Positions 15,101 to 27,212 of a stretch of DNA of 64,000 bases are shown here, one piece after another (positions within the stretch are counted from its first letter, which is position 1; every line of letters begins with the position of its first letter). The translations under genes and the position numbers were made by a program. This stretch comes from Chrysopilus asiliformis (lineage: Eukaryota; Arthropoda; Insecta; Diptera; Rhagionidae). The notes under the pieces were generated by a model, which worked only from the letters and a program-made list of their open reading frames with translations, was not told the origin of the DNA and did no database searches. Location: contig OZ035964.1 of the NCBI GenBank assembly GCA_964034945.1, positions 7,093,328-7,157,327 on the forward strand, written 5' to 3'.

Positions 15101-16989
15101 ATTAAGAACAACCCTCTGAAATTCCGAAAAAAATACATCCCCTACAGAAAAGGTCGCGAAAGTATTTTTCGTATTAAGAACAAGCCTCTGAAATTCCGAA
15201 AAAAATACATCCCCTATAGAAAAGGTCGCGAAAGTATTTTTCGTATTAAGAACAAGCCTCTGAAATTCCGAAAAAAATACATCCCCTACAGAAAAGGTCG
15301 CGAAAGTATTTTTCGTATTAAGAACAAGCCTCTGAAATTCCGGAAAAAATACATCCCGTATAGAAAAGGTCGCGAAAGTATTTTTCGCATTAAGAACAAG
15401 CCTCTGAAATTCCGAAAAAAATACATCCCCTATAGAAAAGGTCGCGAAAGTATTTTTCGTATTAAGAACAAGCCTCTGAAATTCCGGAAAAAATACATCC
15501 CGTATAGAAAAGGTCGCGAAAGTATTTTTCGCATTAAGAACAAGCCTCTGAAATTCCGAAAAAAATACATCCCCTACAGAAAAGGTCGCGAAAGTATTTT
15601 TCGTATTAAGAACAAGCCTCTGAAATTCCGGAAAAAATACATCCCGTATAGAAAAGGTCGCGAAAGTATTTTTCGCATTAAGAACAAGCCTCTGAAATTC
15701 CGAAAAAAATACATCCCCTACAGAAAAGGTCGCGAAAGTATTTTTCGTATTAAGAACAAGCCTCTGAAATTCCGGAAAAAATACATCCCCTATAGAAAAG
15801 GTCGCGAAAGTATTTTTCGTATTAAGAACAAGCCTCTGAAATTCCGAAAAAAATACATCCCGTATAGAAAAGGTCGCGAAAGTATTTTTCGTATTAAGAA
15901 CAAGCCTCTGAAATTCCGAAAAAAATACATCCCGTATAGAAAAGGTCGCGAAAGTATTTTTCGCATTAAGAACAAGCCTCTGAAATTCCGAAAAAAATAC
16001 ATCCCCTATAGAAAAGGTCGCGAAAGTATTTTTCGTATTAAGAACAAGCCTCTGAAATTCCGAAAAAAATACATCCCGTATAGAAAAGGTCGCGAAAGTA
16101 TTTTTCGTATTAAGAACAAGCCTCTGAAATTCCGAAAAAAATACATCCCCTATAGAAAAGGTCGCGAAAGTATTTTTCGTATTAAGAACAAGCCTCTGAA
16201 ATTCCGAAAAAAATACATCCCGTATAGAAAAGGTCGCGAAAGTATTTTTCGTATTAAGAACAAGCCTCTGAAATTCCGAAAAAAATACATCCCCTATAGA
16301 AAAGGTCGCGAAAGTATTTTTCGTATTAAGAACAAGCCTCTGAAATTCCGGAAAAAATACATCCCGTATAGAAAAGGTCGCGAAAGTATTTTTCGCATTA
16401 AGAACAAGCCTCTGAAATTCCGAAAAAAATACATCCCCTATAGAAAAGGTCGCGAAAGTATTTTTCGTATTAAGAACAAGCCTCTGAAATTCCGAAAAAA
16501 ATACATCCCGTATAGAAAAGGTCGCGAAAGTATTTTTCGTATTAAGAACAAGCCTCTGAAATTCCGAAAAAAATACATCCCGTATAGAAAAGGTCGCGAA
16601 AGTATTTTTCGTATTAAGAACAAGCCTCTGAAATTCCGAAAAAAATACATCCCGTATAGAAAAGGTCGCGAAAGTATTTTTCGTATTAAGAACAAGCCTC
16701 TGAAATTCCGAAAAAAATACATCCCGTTTAGAAAAGGTCGCGAAAGTATTTTTCGCATTAAGAACAAGCCTCTGAAATTCCGAAAAAAATACATCCCGTA
16801 TAGAAAAGGTCGCGAAAGTATTTTTCGTATTAAGAACAAGCCTCTGAAATTCCGAAAAAAATACATCCCGTATAGAAAAGGTCGCGAAAGTATTTTTCGT
16901 ATTAAGAACAAGCCTCTGAAATTCCGAAAAAAATACATCCCGTATAGAAAAGGTCGCGAAAGTATTTTTCGTATTAAGAACAAGCCTCT

Positions 16990-19436
16990 GAAATTCCGAA
17001 AAAAATACATCCCCTATAGAAAAGGTCGCGAAAGTATTTTTCGTATTAAGAACAAGCCTCTGAAATTCCGAAAAAAATACATCCCCTATAGAAAAGGTCG
17101 CGAAAGTATTTTTCGTATTAAGAACAAGCCTCTGAAATTCCGGAAAAAATACATCCCGTATAGAAAAGGTCGCGAAAGTATTTTTCGTATTAAGAACAAG
17201 CCTCTGAAATTCCGAAAAAAATACATCCCCTATAGAAAAGGTCGCGAAAGTATTTTTCGTATTAAGAACAAGCCTCTGAAATTCCGAAAAAAATACATCC
17301 CGTATAGAAAAGGTCGCGAAAGTATTTTTCGTATTAAGAACAAGCCTCTGAAATTCCGAAAAAAATACATCCCGTATAGAAAAGGTCGCGAAAGTATTTT
17401 TCGTATTAAGAACAAGCCTCTGAAATTCCGAAAAAAATACATCCCGTATAGAAAAGGTCGCGAAAGTATTTTTCGTATTAAGAACAAGCCTCTGAAATTC
17501 CGAAAAAAATACATCCCCTATAGAAAAGGTCGCGAAAGTATTTTTCGTATTAAGAACAAGCCTCTGAAATTCCGAAAAAAATACATCCCGTATAGAAAAG
17601 GTCGCGAAAGTATTTTTCGTATTAAGAACAAGCCTCTGAAATTCCGAAAAAAATACATCCCCTATAGAAAAGGTCGCGAAAGTATTTTTCGTATTAAGAA
17701 CAAGCGTCTGAAATTCCGAAAAAAATACATCCCGTATAGAAAAGGTCGCGAAAGTATTTTTCGTATTAAGAACAAGCCTCTGAAATTCCGAAATAAATAC
17801 ATCCCGTATAGAAAAGGTCGCGAAAGTATTTTTCGTATTAAGAACAAGCCTCTGAAATTCCGAAAAAAATACATCCCGTATAGAAAAGGTCGCGAAAGTA
17901 TTTTTCGTATTAAGAACAAGCCTCTGAAATTCCGAAAAAAATACATCCCCTATAGAAAAGGTCGCGAAAGTATTTTTCGTATTAAGAACAAGCCTCTGAA
18001 ATTCCGAAAAAAATACATCCCCTATAGAAAAGGTCGCGAAAGTATTTTTCGTATTAAGAACAAGCCTCTGAAATTCCGAAAAAAATACATCCCGTATAGA
18101 AAAGGTCGCGAAAGTATTTTTCGTATTAAGAACAAGCCTCTGAAATTCCGAAAAAAATACATCCCGTATAGAAAAGGTCGCGAAAGTATTTTTCGTATTA
18201 AGAACAAGCCTCTGAAATTCCGAAAAAAATACATCCCCTATAGAAAAGGTCGCGAAAGTATTTTTCGTATTAAGAACAAGCCTCTGAAATTCCGGAAAAA
18301 ATACATCCCGTATAGAAAAGGTCGCGAAAGTATTTTTCGCATTAAGAACAAGCCTCTGAAATTCCGAAAAAAATACATCCCGTATAGAAAAGGTCGCGAA
18401 AGTATTTTTCGTATTAAGAACAAGCCTCTGAAATTCCGAAAAAAATACATCCCCTATAGAAAAGGTCGCGAAAGTATTTTTCGTATTAAGAACAAGCCTC
18501 TGAAATTCCGAAAAAAATACATCCCCTATAGAAAAGGTCGCGAAAGTATTTTTCGTATTAAGAACAAGCCTCTGAAATTCCGAAAAAAATACATCCCCTA
18601 TAGAAAAGGTCGCGAAAGTATTTTTCGTATTAAGAACAAGCCTCTGAAATTCCGAAAAAAATACATCCCGTATAGAAAAGGTCGCGAAAGTATTTTTCGT
18701 ATTAAGAACAAGCCTCTGAAATTCCGAAAAAAATACATCCCGTATAAAAAAGGTCGCGAAAGTATTTTTCGTATTAAGAACAAGCCTCTGAAATTCCGAA
18801 AAAAATACATCCCGTATAGAAAAGGTCGCGAAAGTTTTTTTCGTATTAAGAACAAGCCTCTGAAATTCCGAAAAAAATACATCCCGTATAGAAAAGGTCG
18901 CGAAAGTATTTTTCGTATTAAGAACAAGCCTCTGAAATTCCGGAAAAAATACATCCCGTATAGAAAAGGTCGCGAAAGTATTTTTCGCATTAAGAACAAT
19001 CCTCTGAAATTCCGAAAAAAATACATCCCGTATAGAAAAGGTCGCGAAAGTATTTTCGTATTAAGAACAAGCCTCTGAAATTCCGAAAAAAATACATCCC
19101 CTATAGAAAAGGTCGCGAAAGTATTTTTCGTATTAAGAACAAGCCTCTGAAATTCCGGAAAAAACACATCCCGTATAGAAAAGGTCGCGAAAGTATTTTT
19201 CGCATTAAGAACAAGCCTCTGAAATTCCGAAAAAAATACATCCCGTATAGAAAAGGTCGCGAAAGTATTTTTCGTATTAAGAACAAGCCTCTGAAATTCC
19301 GGAAAAAATACATCCCGTATAGAAAAGGTCGCGAAAGTATTTTTCGCATTAAGAACAAGCCTCTGAAATTCCGAAAAAAATACATCCCCTATAGAAAAGG
19401 TCGCGAAAGTATTTTTCGTATTAAGAACAAGCCTCT
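16990..19436. repeat. 2447-bp satellite higher-order repeat, copy 1
   Basis: A 34-monomer block (33 of 72 bp plus one 71-bp monomer) is duplicated in direct tandem with the next entry. Shared private variants fix the register: CCGAAATAAATAC near 17791, CGTATAAAAAAGG near 18744, AAAGTTTTTTTTCG near 18833, and the 71-bp monomer near 19051 each recur 2447 bp downstream. Copy 1 has its own private change (CAAGCGTCTG at about 17702), so the two are not simply identical. Ends were judged from where variant patterns stop matching. Confidence 0.88.
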
Positions 19437-21900
19437 GAAATTCCGAAAAAAATACATCCCCTATAGAAAAGGTCGCGAAAGTATTTTTCGTATTAAGAAC
19501 AAGCCTCTGAAATTCCGAAAAAAATACATCCCCTATAGAAAAGGTCGCGAAAGTATTTTTCGTATTAAGAACAAGCCTCTGAAATTCCGGAAAAAATACA
19601 TCCCGTATAGAAAAGGTCGCGAAAGTATTTTTCGTATTAAGAACAAGCCTCTGAAATTCCGAAAAAAATACATCCCCTATAGAAAAGGTCGCGAAAGTAT
19701 TTTTCGTATTAAGAACAAGCCTCTGAAATTCCGAAAAAAATACATCCCGTATAGAAAAGGTCGCGAAAGTATTTTTCGTATTAAGAACAAGCCTCTGAAA
19801 TTCCGAAAAAAATACATCCCGTATAGAAAAGGTCGCGAAAGTATTTTTCGTATTAAGAACAAGCCTCTGAAATTCCGAAAAAAATACATCCCGTATAGAA
19901 AAGGTCGCGAAAGTATTTTTCGTATTAAGAACAAGCCTCTGAAATTCCGAAAAAAATACATCCCCTATAGAAAAGGTCGCGAAAGTATTTTTCGTATTAA
20001 GAACAAGCCTCTGAAATTCCGAAAAAAATACATCCCGTATAGAAAAGGTCGCGAAAGTATTTTTCGTATTAAGAACAAGCCTCTGAAATTCCGAAAAAAA
20101 TACATCCCCTATAGAAAAGGTCGCGAAAGTATTTTTCGTATTAAGAACAAGCCTCTGAAATTCCGAAAAAAATACATCCCGTATAGAAAAGGTCGCGAAA
20201 GTATTTTTCGTATTAAGAACAAGCCTCTGAAATTCCGAAATAAATACATCCCGTATAGAAAAGGTCGCGAAAGTATTTTTCGTATTAAGAACAAGCCTCT
20301 GAAATTCCGAAAAAAATACATCCCGTATAGAAAAGGTCGCGAAAGTATTTTTCGTATTAAGAACAAGCCTCTGAAATTCCGAAAAAAATACATCCCCTAT
20401 AGAAAAGGTCGCGAAAGTATTTTTCGTATTAAGAACAAGCCTCTGAAATTCCGAAAAAAATACATCCCCTATAGAAAAGGTCGCGAAAGTATTTTTCGTA
20501 TTAAGAACAAGCCTCTGAAATTCCGAAAAAAATACATCCCGTATAGAAAAGGTCGCGAAAGTATTTTTCGTATTAAGAACAAGCCTCTGAAATTCCGAAA
20601 AAAATACATCCCGTATAGAAAAGGTCGCGAAAGTATTTTTCGTATTAAGAACAAGCCTCTGAAATTCCGAAAAAAATACATCCCCTATAGAAAAGGTCGC
20701 GAAAGTATTTTTCGTATTAAGAACAAGCCTCTGAAATTCCGGAAAAAATACATCCCGTATAGAAAAGGTCGCGAAAGTATTTTTCGCATTAAGAACAAGC
20801 CTCTGAAATTCCGAAAAAAATACATCCCGTATAGAAAAGGTCGCGAAAGTATTTTTCGTATTAAGAACAAGCCTCTGAAATTCCGAAAAAAATACATCCC
20901 CTATAGAAAAGGTCGCGAAAGTATTTTTCGTATTAAGAACAAGCCTCTGAAATTCCGAAAAAAATACATCCCCTATAGAAAAGGTCGCGAAAGTATTTTT
21001 CGTATTAAGAACAAGCCTCTGAAATTCCGAAAAAAATACATCCCCTATAGAAAAGGTCGCGAAAGTATTTTTCGTATTAAGAACAAGCCTCTGAAATTCC
21101 GAAAAAAATACATCCCGTATAGAAAAGGTCGCGAAAGTATTTTTCGTATTAAGAACAAGCCTCTGAAATTCCGAAAAAAATACATCCCGTATAAAAAAGG
21201 TCGCGAAAGTATTTTTCGTATTAAGAACAAGCCTCTGAAATTCCGAAAAAAATACATCCCGTATAGAAAAGGTCGCGAAAGTTTTTTTCGTATTAAGAAC
21301 AAGCCTCTGAAATTCCGAAAAAAATACATCCCGTATAGAAAAGGTCGCGAAAGTATTTTTCGTATTAAGAACAAGCCTCTGAAATTCCGGAAAAAATACA
21401 TCCCGTATAGAAAAGGTCGCGAAAGTATTTTTCGCATTAAGAACAATCCTCTGAAATTCCGAAAAAAATACATCCCGTATAGAAAAGGTCGCGAAAGTAT
21501 TTTCGTATTAAGAACAAGCCTCTGAAATTCCGAAAAAAATACATCCCCTATAGAAAAGGTCGCGAAAGTATTTTTCGTATTAAGAACAAGCCTCTGAAAT
21601 TCCGGAAAAAACACATCCCGTATAGAAAAGGTCGCGAAAGTATTTTTCGCATTAAGAACAAGCCTCTGAAATTCCGAAAAAAATACATCCCGTATAGAAA
21701 AGGTCGCGAAAGTATTTTTCGTATTAAGAACAAGCCTCTGAAATTCCGGAAAAAATACATCCCGTATAGAAAAGGTCGCGAAAGTATTTTTCGCATTAAG
21801 AACAAGCCTCTGAAATTCCGAAAAAAATACATCCCCTATAGAAAAGGTCGCGAAAGTATTTTTCGTATTAAGAACAAGCCTCTGAAATTCCGAAAAAAAT
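19437..21900. repeat. 2447-bp satellite higher-order repeat, copy 2
   Basis: This is the direct repeat of the preceding block. The same rare variants occur at about 20240, 21191, 21280 and 21498. Part of the pattern (CGTATAAAAAAGG, then the T-rich variant, then the 71-bp monomer) appears a third time at about 22054, 22143 and 22435. The third, partial copy has one extra 72-bp monomer before the 71-bp unit, which points to ongoing unequal exchange. Confidence 0.88.
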
Positions 21901-24065
21901 ACATCCCCTATAGAAAAGGTCGCGAAAGTATTTTTCGTATTAAGAACAAGCCTCTGAAATTCCGAAAAAAATACATCCCGTATAGAAAAGGTCGCGAAAG
22001 TATTTTTCGTATTAAGAACAAGCCTCTGAAATTCCGAAAAAAATACATCCCGTATAAAAAAGGTCGCGAAAGTATTTTTCGTATTAAGAACAAGCCTCTG
22101 AAATTCCGAAAAAAATACATCCCGTATAGAAAAGGTCGCGAAAGTTTTTTTCGTATTAAGAACAAGCCTCTGAAATTCCGAAAAAAATACATCCCGTATA
22201 GAAAAGGTCGCGAAAGTATTTTTCGTATTAAGAACAAGCCTCTGAAATTCCGGAAAAAATACATCCCGTATAGAAAAGGTCGCGAAAGTATTTTTCGTAT
22301 TAAGAACAAGCCTCTGAAATTCCGGAAAAAATACATCCCGTATAGAAAAGGTCGCGAAAGTATTTTTCGCATTAAGAACAATCCTCTGAAATTCCGAAAA
22401 AAATACATCCCGTATAGAAAAGGTCGCGAAAGTATTTTCGTATTAAGAACAAGCCTCTGAAATTCCGAAAAAAATACATCCCGTATAGAAAAGGTCGCGA
22501 AAGTATTTTTCGTATTAAGAACAAGCCTCTGAAATTCCGGAAAAAACACATCCCGTATAGAAAAGGTCGCGAAAGTATTTTTCGCATTAAGAACAAGCCT
22601 CTGAAATTCCGAAAAAAATACATCCCGTATAGAAAAGGTCGCGAAAGTATTTTTCGTATTAAGAACAAGCCTCTGAAATTCCGGAAAAAATACATCCCGT
22701 ATAGAAAAGGTCGCGAAAGTATTTTTCGCATTAAGAACAAGCCTCTGAAATTCCGAAAAAAATACATCCCCTACAGAAAAGGTCGCGAAAGTATTTTTCG
22801 TATTAAGAACAAGCCTCTGAAATTCCGAAAAAAATACATCCCCTACAGAAAAGGTCGCGAAAGTATTTTTCGTATTAAGAACAAGCCTCTGAAATTCCGG
22901 AAAAAATACATCCCGTATAGAAAAGGTCGCGAAAGTATTTTTCGTATTAAGAACAAGCCTCTGAAATTCCGGAAAAAATACATCCCGTATAGAAAAGGTC
23001 GCGAAAGTATTTTTCGTATTAAGAACAAGCCTCTGAAATTCCGGAAAAAATACATCCCGTATAGAAAAGGTCGCGAAAGTATTTTTCGTATTAAGAACAA
23101 GCCTCTGAAATTCCGAAAAAAATACATCCCGTATAGAAAAGGTCGCGAAAGTATTTTTCGTATTAAGAACAAGCCTCTGAAATTCCGAAAAAAATACATC
23201 CCCTATAGAAAAGGTCGCGAAAGTATTTTTCGTATTAAGAACAAGCCTCTGAAATTCCGAAAAAATACATCCCCTATAGAAAAGGTCGCGAAAGTATTTT
23301 TCGTATTAAGAACAAGCCTCTGAAATTCCGGAAAAAATACATCCCGTATAGAAAAGGTCGCGAAAGTATTTTTCGTATTAAGAACAAGCCTCTGAAATTC
23401 CGAAAAAAATACATCCCCTACAGAAAAGGTCGCGAAAGTATTTTTCGTATTAAGAACAAGCCTCTGAAATTCCGGAAAAAATACATCCCGTATAGAAAAG
23501 GTCGCGAAAGTATTTTTCGTATTAAGAACAAGCCTCTGAAATTCCGAAAAAAATACATCCCGTACAGAAAAGGTCGCGAAAGTATTTTTCGTATTAAGAA
23601 AAAGCCTCTGAAATTCCGGAAAAAATACATCCCGTATAGAAAAGGTCGCGAAAGTATTTTTCGTATTAAGAACAAGCCTCTGAAATTCCGAAAAAAATAC
23701 ATCCCCTACAGAAAAGGTCGCGAAAGTATTTTTCGCATTAAGAACAAGCCTCTGAAATTCCGAAAAAAATACATCCCCTACAGAAAAGGTCGCGAAAGTA
23801 TTTTTCGTATTAAGAACAAGCCTCTGAAATTCCGAAAAAAATACATCCCCTACAGAAAAGGTCGCGAAAGTATTTTTCGTATTAAGAACAAGCCTCTGAA
23901 ATTCCGGAAAAAATACATCCCGTATAGAAAAGGTCGCGAAAGTATTTTTCGTATTAAGAACAAGCCTCTGAAATTCCGGAAAAAATACATCCCGTATAGA
24001 AAAGGTCGTGAAAGTATTTTTCGTATTAAGAACAAGCCTCTGAAATTCCGGAAAAAATACATCCC

Positions 24066-25361
24066 GTATAGAAAAGGTCGCGAAAGTATTTTTCGTATTA
24101 AGAACAAGCCTCTGAAATTCCGAAAAAAATACATCCTCTACAGAAAAGGTCGCGAAAGTATTTTTCGTATTAAGAACAAGCCTCTGAAATTCCGGAAAAA
24201 ATACATCCCGTATAGAAAAGGTCGCGAAAGTATTTTTCGTATTAAGAACAAGCCTCTGAAATTCCGGAAAAAATACATCCCGTATAGAAAAGGTCGCGAA
24301 AGTATTTTTCGTATTAAGAACAAGCCTCTGAAATTCCGGAAAAAATACATCCCGTATAGAAAAGGTCGCGAAAGTATTTTTCGTATTAAGAACAAGCCTC
24401 TGAAATTCCGAAAAAAATACATCCCGTATAGAAAAGGTCGCGAAAGTATTTTTCGTATTAAGAACAAGCCTCTGAAATTCCGAAAAAAATACATCCCCTA
24501 TAGAAAAGGTCGCGAAAGTACTTTTCGTATTAAGAACAAGCCTCTGAAATTCCGAAAAAATACATCCCCTATAGAAAAGGTCGCGAAAGTATTTTTCGTA
24601 TTAAGAACAAGCCTCTGAAATTCCGGAAAAAATACATCCCGTATAGAAAAGGTCGCGAAAGTATTTTTCGTATTAAGAACAAGCCTCTGAAATTCCGAAA
24701 AAAATACATCCCCTACAGAAAAGGTCGCGAAAGTATTTTTCGTATTAAGAACAAGCCTCTGAAATTCCGGAAAAAATACATCCCGTATAGAAAAGGTCGC
24801 GAAAGTATTTTTCGTATTAAGAACAAGCCTCTGAAATTCCGAAAAAAATACATCCCCTACAGAAAAGGTCGCGAAAGTATTTTTCGTATTAAGAACAAGC
24901 CTCTGAAATTCCGGAAAAAATACATCCCGTATAGAAAAGGTCGCGAAAGTATTTTTCGTATTAAGAACAAGCCTCTGAAATTCCGAAAAAAATACATCCC
25001 CTACAGAAAAGGTCGCGAAAGTATTTTTCGTATTAAGAACAAGCCTCTGAAATTCCGGAAAAAATACATCCCGTATAGAAAAGGTCGCGAAAGTATGTTT
25101 CGTATTAAGAACAAGCCTCTGAAATTCCGAAAAAAATACATCCCCTACAGAAAAGGTCGCGAAAGTATTTTTCGTATTAAGAACAAGCCTCTGAAATTCC
25201 GGAAAAAATACATCCCGTATAGAAAAGGTCGCGAAAGTATTTTTCGCATTAAGAACAAGCCTCTGAAATTCCGAAAAAAATACATCCCCTACAGAAAAGG
25301 TCGCGAAAGTATTTTTCGTATTAAGAACAAGCCTCTGAAATTCCGGAAAAAATACATCCCC
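24066..25361. repeat. Long-range duplicated satellite segment, terminal copy
   Basis: This is the second copy of the segment at 10900-12195, offset 13166 bp, sharing the rare GTATGTTTCG variant (25095). It forms the right-hand end of the satellite and is cut off in its last monomer by the transposon insertion at 25364. Confidence 0.7.
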
Positions 25362-25363
25362 TA

Positions 25364-25945
25364 CACCCAGAGAAAAATCTTAGTAAAATCTTAGTAAAAT
25401 TAACAAAAGACTTTGTGTTGAACTTTAACACAAGAAAAAACGTATAGATAACGGAAGTTCTGTTCTCCGAACGAAAAATTGTGTTATTCTAATAACATAG
25501 AATATGTAGGATTTACGTACATCCATGTGCAGCCAACAAAAGTGCTTGTGTTAAATTTTTACCCAAAGAAATCGTATATCGAAAATAAGTTGTGTAGTAA
25601 CAACGCAAAAGGTTGTGAAAATTACAAATATCGTTTGTTGTTGATACCTACACCCAGAGAAAAATCTTAGTAAAATCAACAAAAGATTTTGTGTTGAACT
25701 TTAACACAAAAAAAGCGTATAGATAACAGAAGTTCTGTTCTCCGAACGAAAAATTGTGTTATTCTAATAACATAGAATATGTAGGATTTACGTACATCCA
25801 TGTGCAGCCAACAAAAGTGCTTGTGTTAAATTTTTACCCAAAGAAATCGTATATCGAAAATAAGTTGTGTAGTAACAACGCAAAAGGTTGTGAAAATTAC
25901 AAATATCGTTTGTTGTTGATACCTACACCCAGAGAAAAATCTTAG
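25364..25945. repeat. Tandemly repeated transposon left end (287 + 275 bp, third partial copy)
   Basis: The terminal sequence CACCCAGAGAAAAATCTTAG starts at 25364, 25651 and 25926, each time preceded by CTA. The first copy is 287 bp because AGTAAAATCTT is repeated; the second is 275 bp. The two units are otherwise nearly identical and each contains the same chance 63-codon ORF (25479-25670 and 25754-25945), which I do not regard as a gene. Internal amplification of an element terminus is known from tandem MITE arrays. Confidence 0.88.
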
Positions 25946-26006
25946 TAAAATCAACAAAAGACTTTGTGTTGAACTTTAACACAAAAATATTTTGGCAACA
26001 TTGTCA

Positions 26007-26088
26007 ACTTGTTTAGCCTACATAGTCAACTTGTTAAGCCAACATAGTCAACTTGTTAAGCCAACATAATCAACTTGTTAAGCCAACA
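26007..26088. repeat. 22-bp minisatellite, about 4 copies
   Basis: CAACTTGTTAAGCCAACATA-type units start at 26007, 26029, 26051 and 26073, with a few substitutions in the first. The minisatellite lies inside the TA-flanked element. Confidence 0.85.
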
Positions 26089-26984
26089 AATTTGTTTGTT
26101 CGGGGTACAACTTTTTTGTCTTATTCAATGGCGGCTCAAAAACTGAAAAATTATTTTCGTCGTCGCCCGCCACACTCACACATTTCAAACATTTCGTCAA
26201 TTTGTTGTAGGAAAACTTTTCAAGATGGCTGTTTGCTTGCCAATATAATTATTCGAGTTTTGAAAAAGCAATAAAATTACATTACCTTTATTTTTTATCG
26301 ACCTAGATAAAGAAAAACTATTTTTAGGGGTCATATCTTTCTCTAAGAAGAATTTTGAGTAATTTTAAGTTAAATTTTGTAAACCCACATTTCCAGATTT
26401 TTTTAAAAATATACTAATTTTTGCAAACTACTTCAGGCGGAATGTATTTTTTCGAGGTATTACTATCATATGCACCGAGAATATTTATTCGTTTAAAGTT
26501 TTTGGTCCAAAAATCATCAAATTTCAGTAATTTTATGTTACGCGAATATCATTCTTAAAAAAATATTTCCATCTTGAAGTAAATATGCAATGAAATCACA
26601 TATAAAGATATCGCCCTTCAAAACTAATAAAATGTTCGTGTGAAAATATTCCCTCAACACACACTAAAAAAGCTGCTTGAAAGAAAGATAAGTGGTGAAA
26701 CAACAAACATTACAGAAAAGTAGCAAGGTAAAATTAACGTAACAATTTTTGTTAAGACAACACAAAATTTTGTTAAGAGCAACAGAAGTTGTGTTGAGTT
26801 TACGTATTGTTTTTGTTAGAATAACATAGATTTTTCAGTAACCGTCTGAAAAACGTGACAACGTAAAATTAACAAACTCAATTTTGTTAGGATAACACAA
26901 AGTTGTGTTGGACGTATATTGACGCTATATTTGTTAATTATACGTAGCATTTTCGTCAGATTGAATGAGATTTTTCTCTGGGTG

Positions 26985-27212
26985 TACAGAAAAGGTAAGC
27001 GCATCGATTCGAGAAATTTTCAAAAAACATTGTATGGGAGGTTCGCGTTATAGCTACCGTTACTTTTCCAAGAGTTGATAGAGTACTATGATTTTTGTAA
27101 AACTGATTTTAAAAAAAATTTCAAGTTGCTAGGTCAACGAGTTTTCGAGTTATCGAAGATTTTAATAAATATATAAAAAGACTGTAAAAAAAAGATACGT
27201 AAACAAGACATA
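26985..27212. other. Unique AT-rich spacer right of the satellite
   Basis: The first 11-12 bases (TACAGAAAAGGT) are the remnant of the interrupted satellite monomer; after that the sequence no longer matches the satellite. No gene or repeat is recognised in the rest. Confidence 0.6.

Larger units (their letters stand above)
1..25363. repeat. 72-bp satellite DNA array, about 350 monomers
   Basis: A 72-bp monomer recurs without interruption from the window edge to 25363; the first begins at base 1 and the second at 73. The core reads ATTAAGAACAAGCCTCTGAA, followed by a CCGG or CCGA variant, an A-run, ACATCCC[G/C]TA[T/C]AG, AAAAGGTCGCGAAAG and a T-run. Diagnostic variable sites are CCGG/CCGA, CCCGTATAG/CCCCTATAG/CCCCTACAG, CGTATT/CGCATT, and 71-bp length variants from A- or T-run contraction. 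Seventy-two bases is 24 codons, so the array stays open in one plus frame and at least two minus frames; the resulting ORFs (up to 883 codons) are not regarded as genes. The left end is outside the window and the right end coincides with a transposon insertion. Pericentromeric or heterochromatic location is inference. Confidence 0.98.
25364..26984. mobile_element. 1621-bp non-autonomous DNA transposon with TA target duplication, inserted in the last satellite monomer
   Basis: The left end reads CACCCAGAGAAAAATCT and the right end is its perfect inverted complement (17 bp). TA dinucleotides at 25362-25363 and 26985-26986 flank it. The left flank is satellite ...ACATCCCCTA and the right flank resumes TACAGAAAAGGT, exactly the next satellite bases, so the insertion split one monomer. 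A TA duplication with short TIRs fits the Tc1/mariner superfamily (known family behaviour), but no transposase ORF is recognisable and mobilisation would need a partner enzyme. The left terminus is tandemly repeated internally at 25651 and 25926, and a 22-bp minisatellite sits at 26007-26088. The rest is AT-rich and non-coding. Confidence 0.85.

Noticed and set aside
1..25363. CRISPR-like regular repeats
   Set aside because: There are no unique spacers: the whole 72-bp period is repeated, and the rest of the window is eukaryotic.
25479..25945. Two identical 63-codon plus ORFs
   Set aside because: They exist only because the 275-bp transposon-end repeat is duplicated; no family signature.
26053..26274. 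73-codon plus ORF inside the TA-flanked element as a possible transposase remnant
   Set aside because: It has no DDE/D motif or helix-turn-helix signature and overlaps the 22-bp minisatellite.
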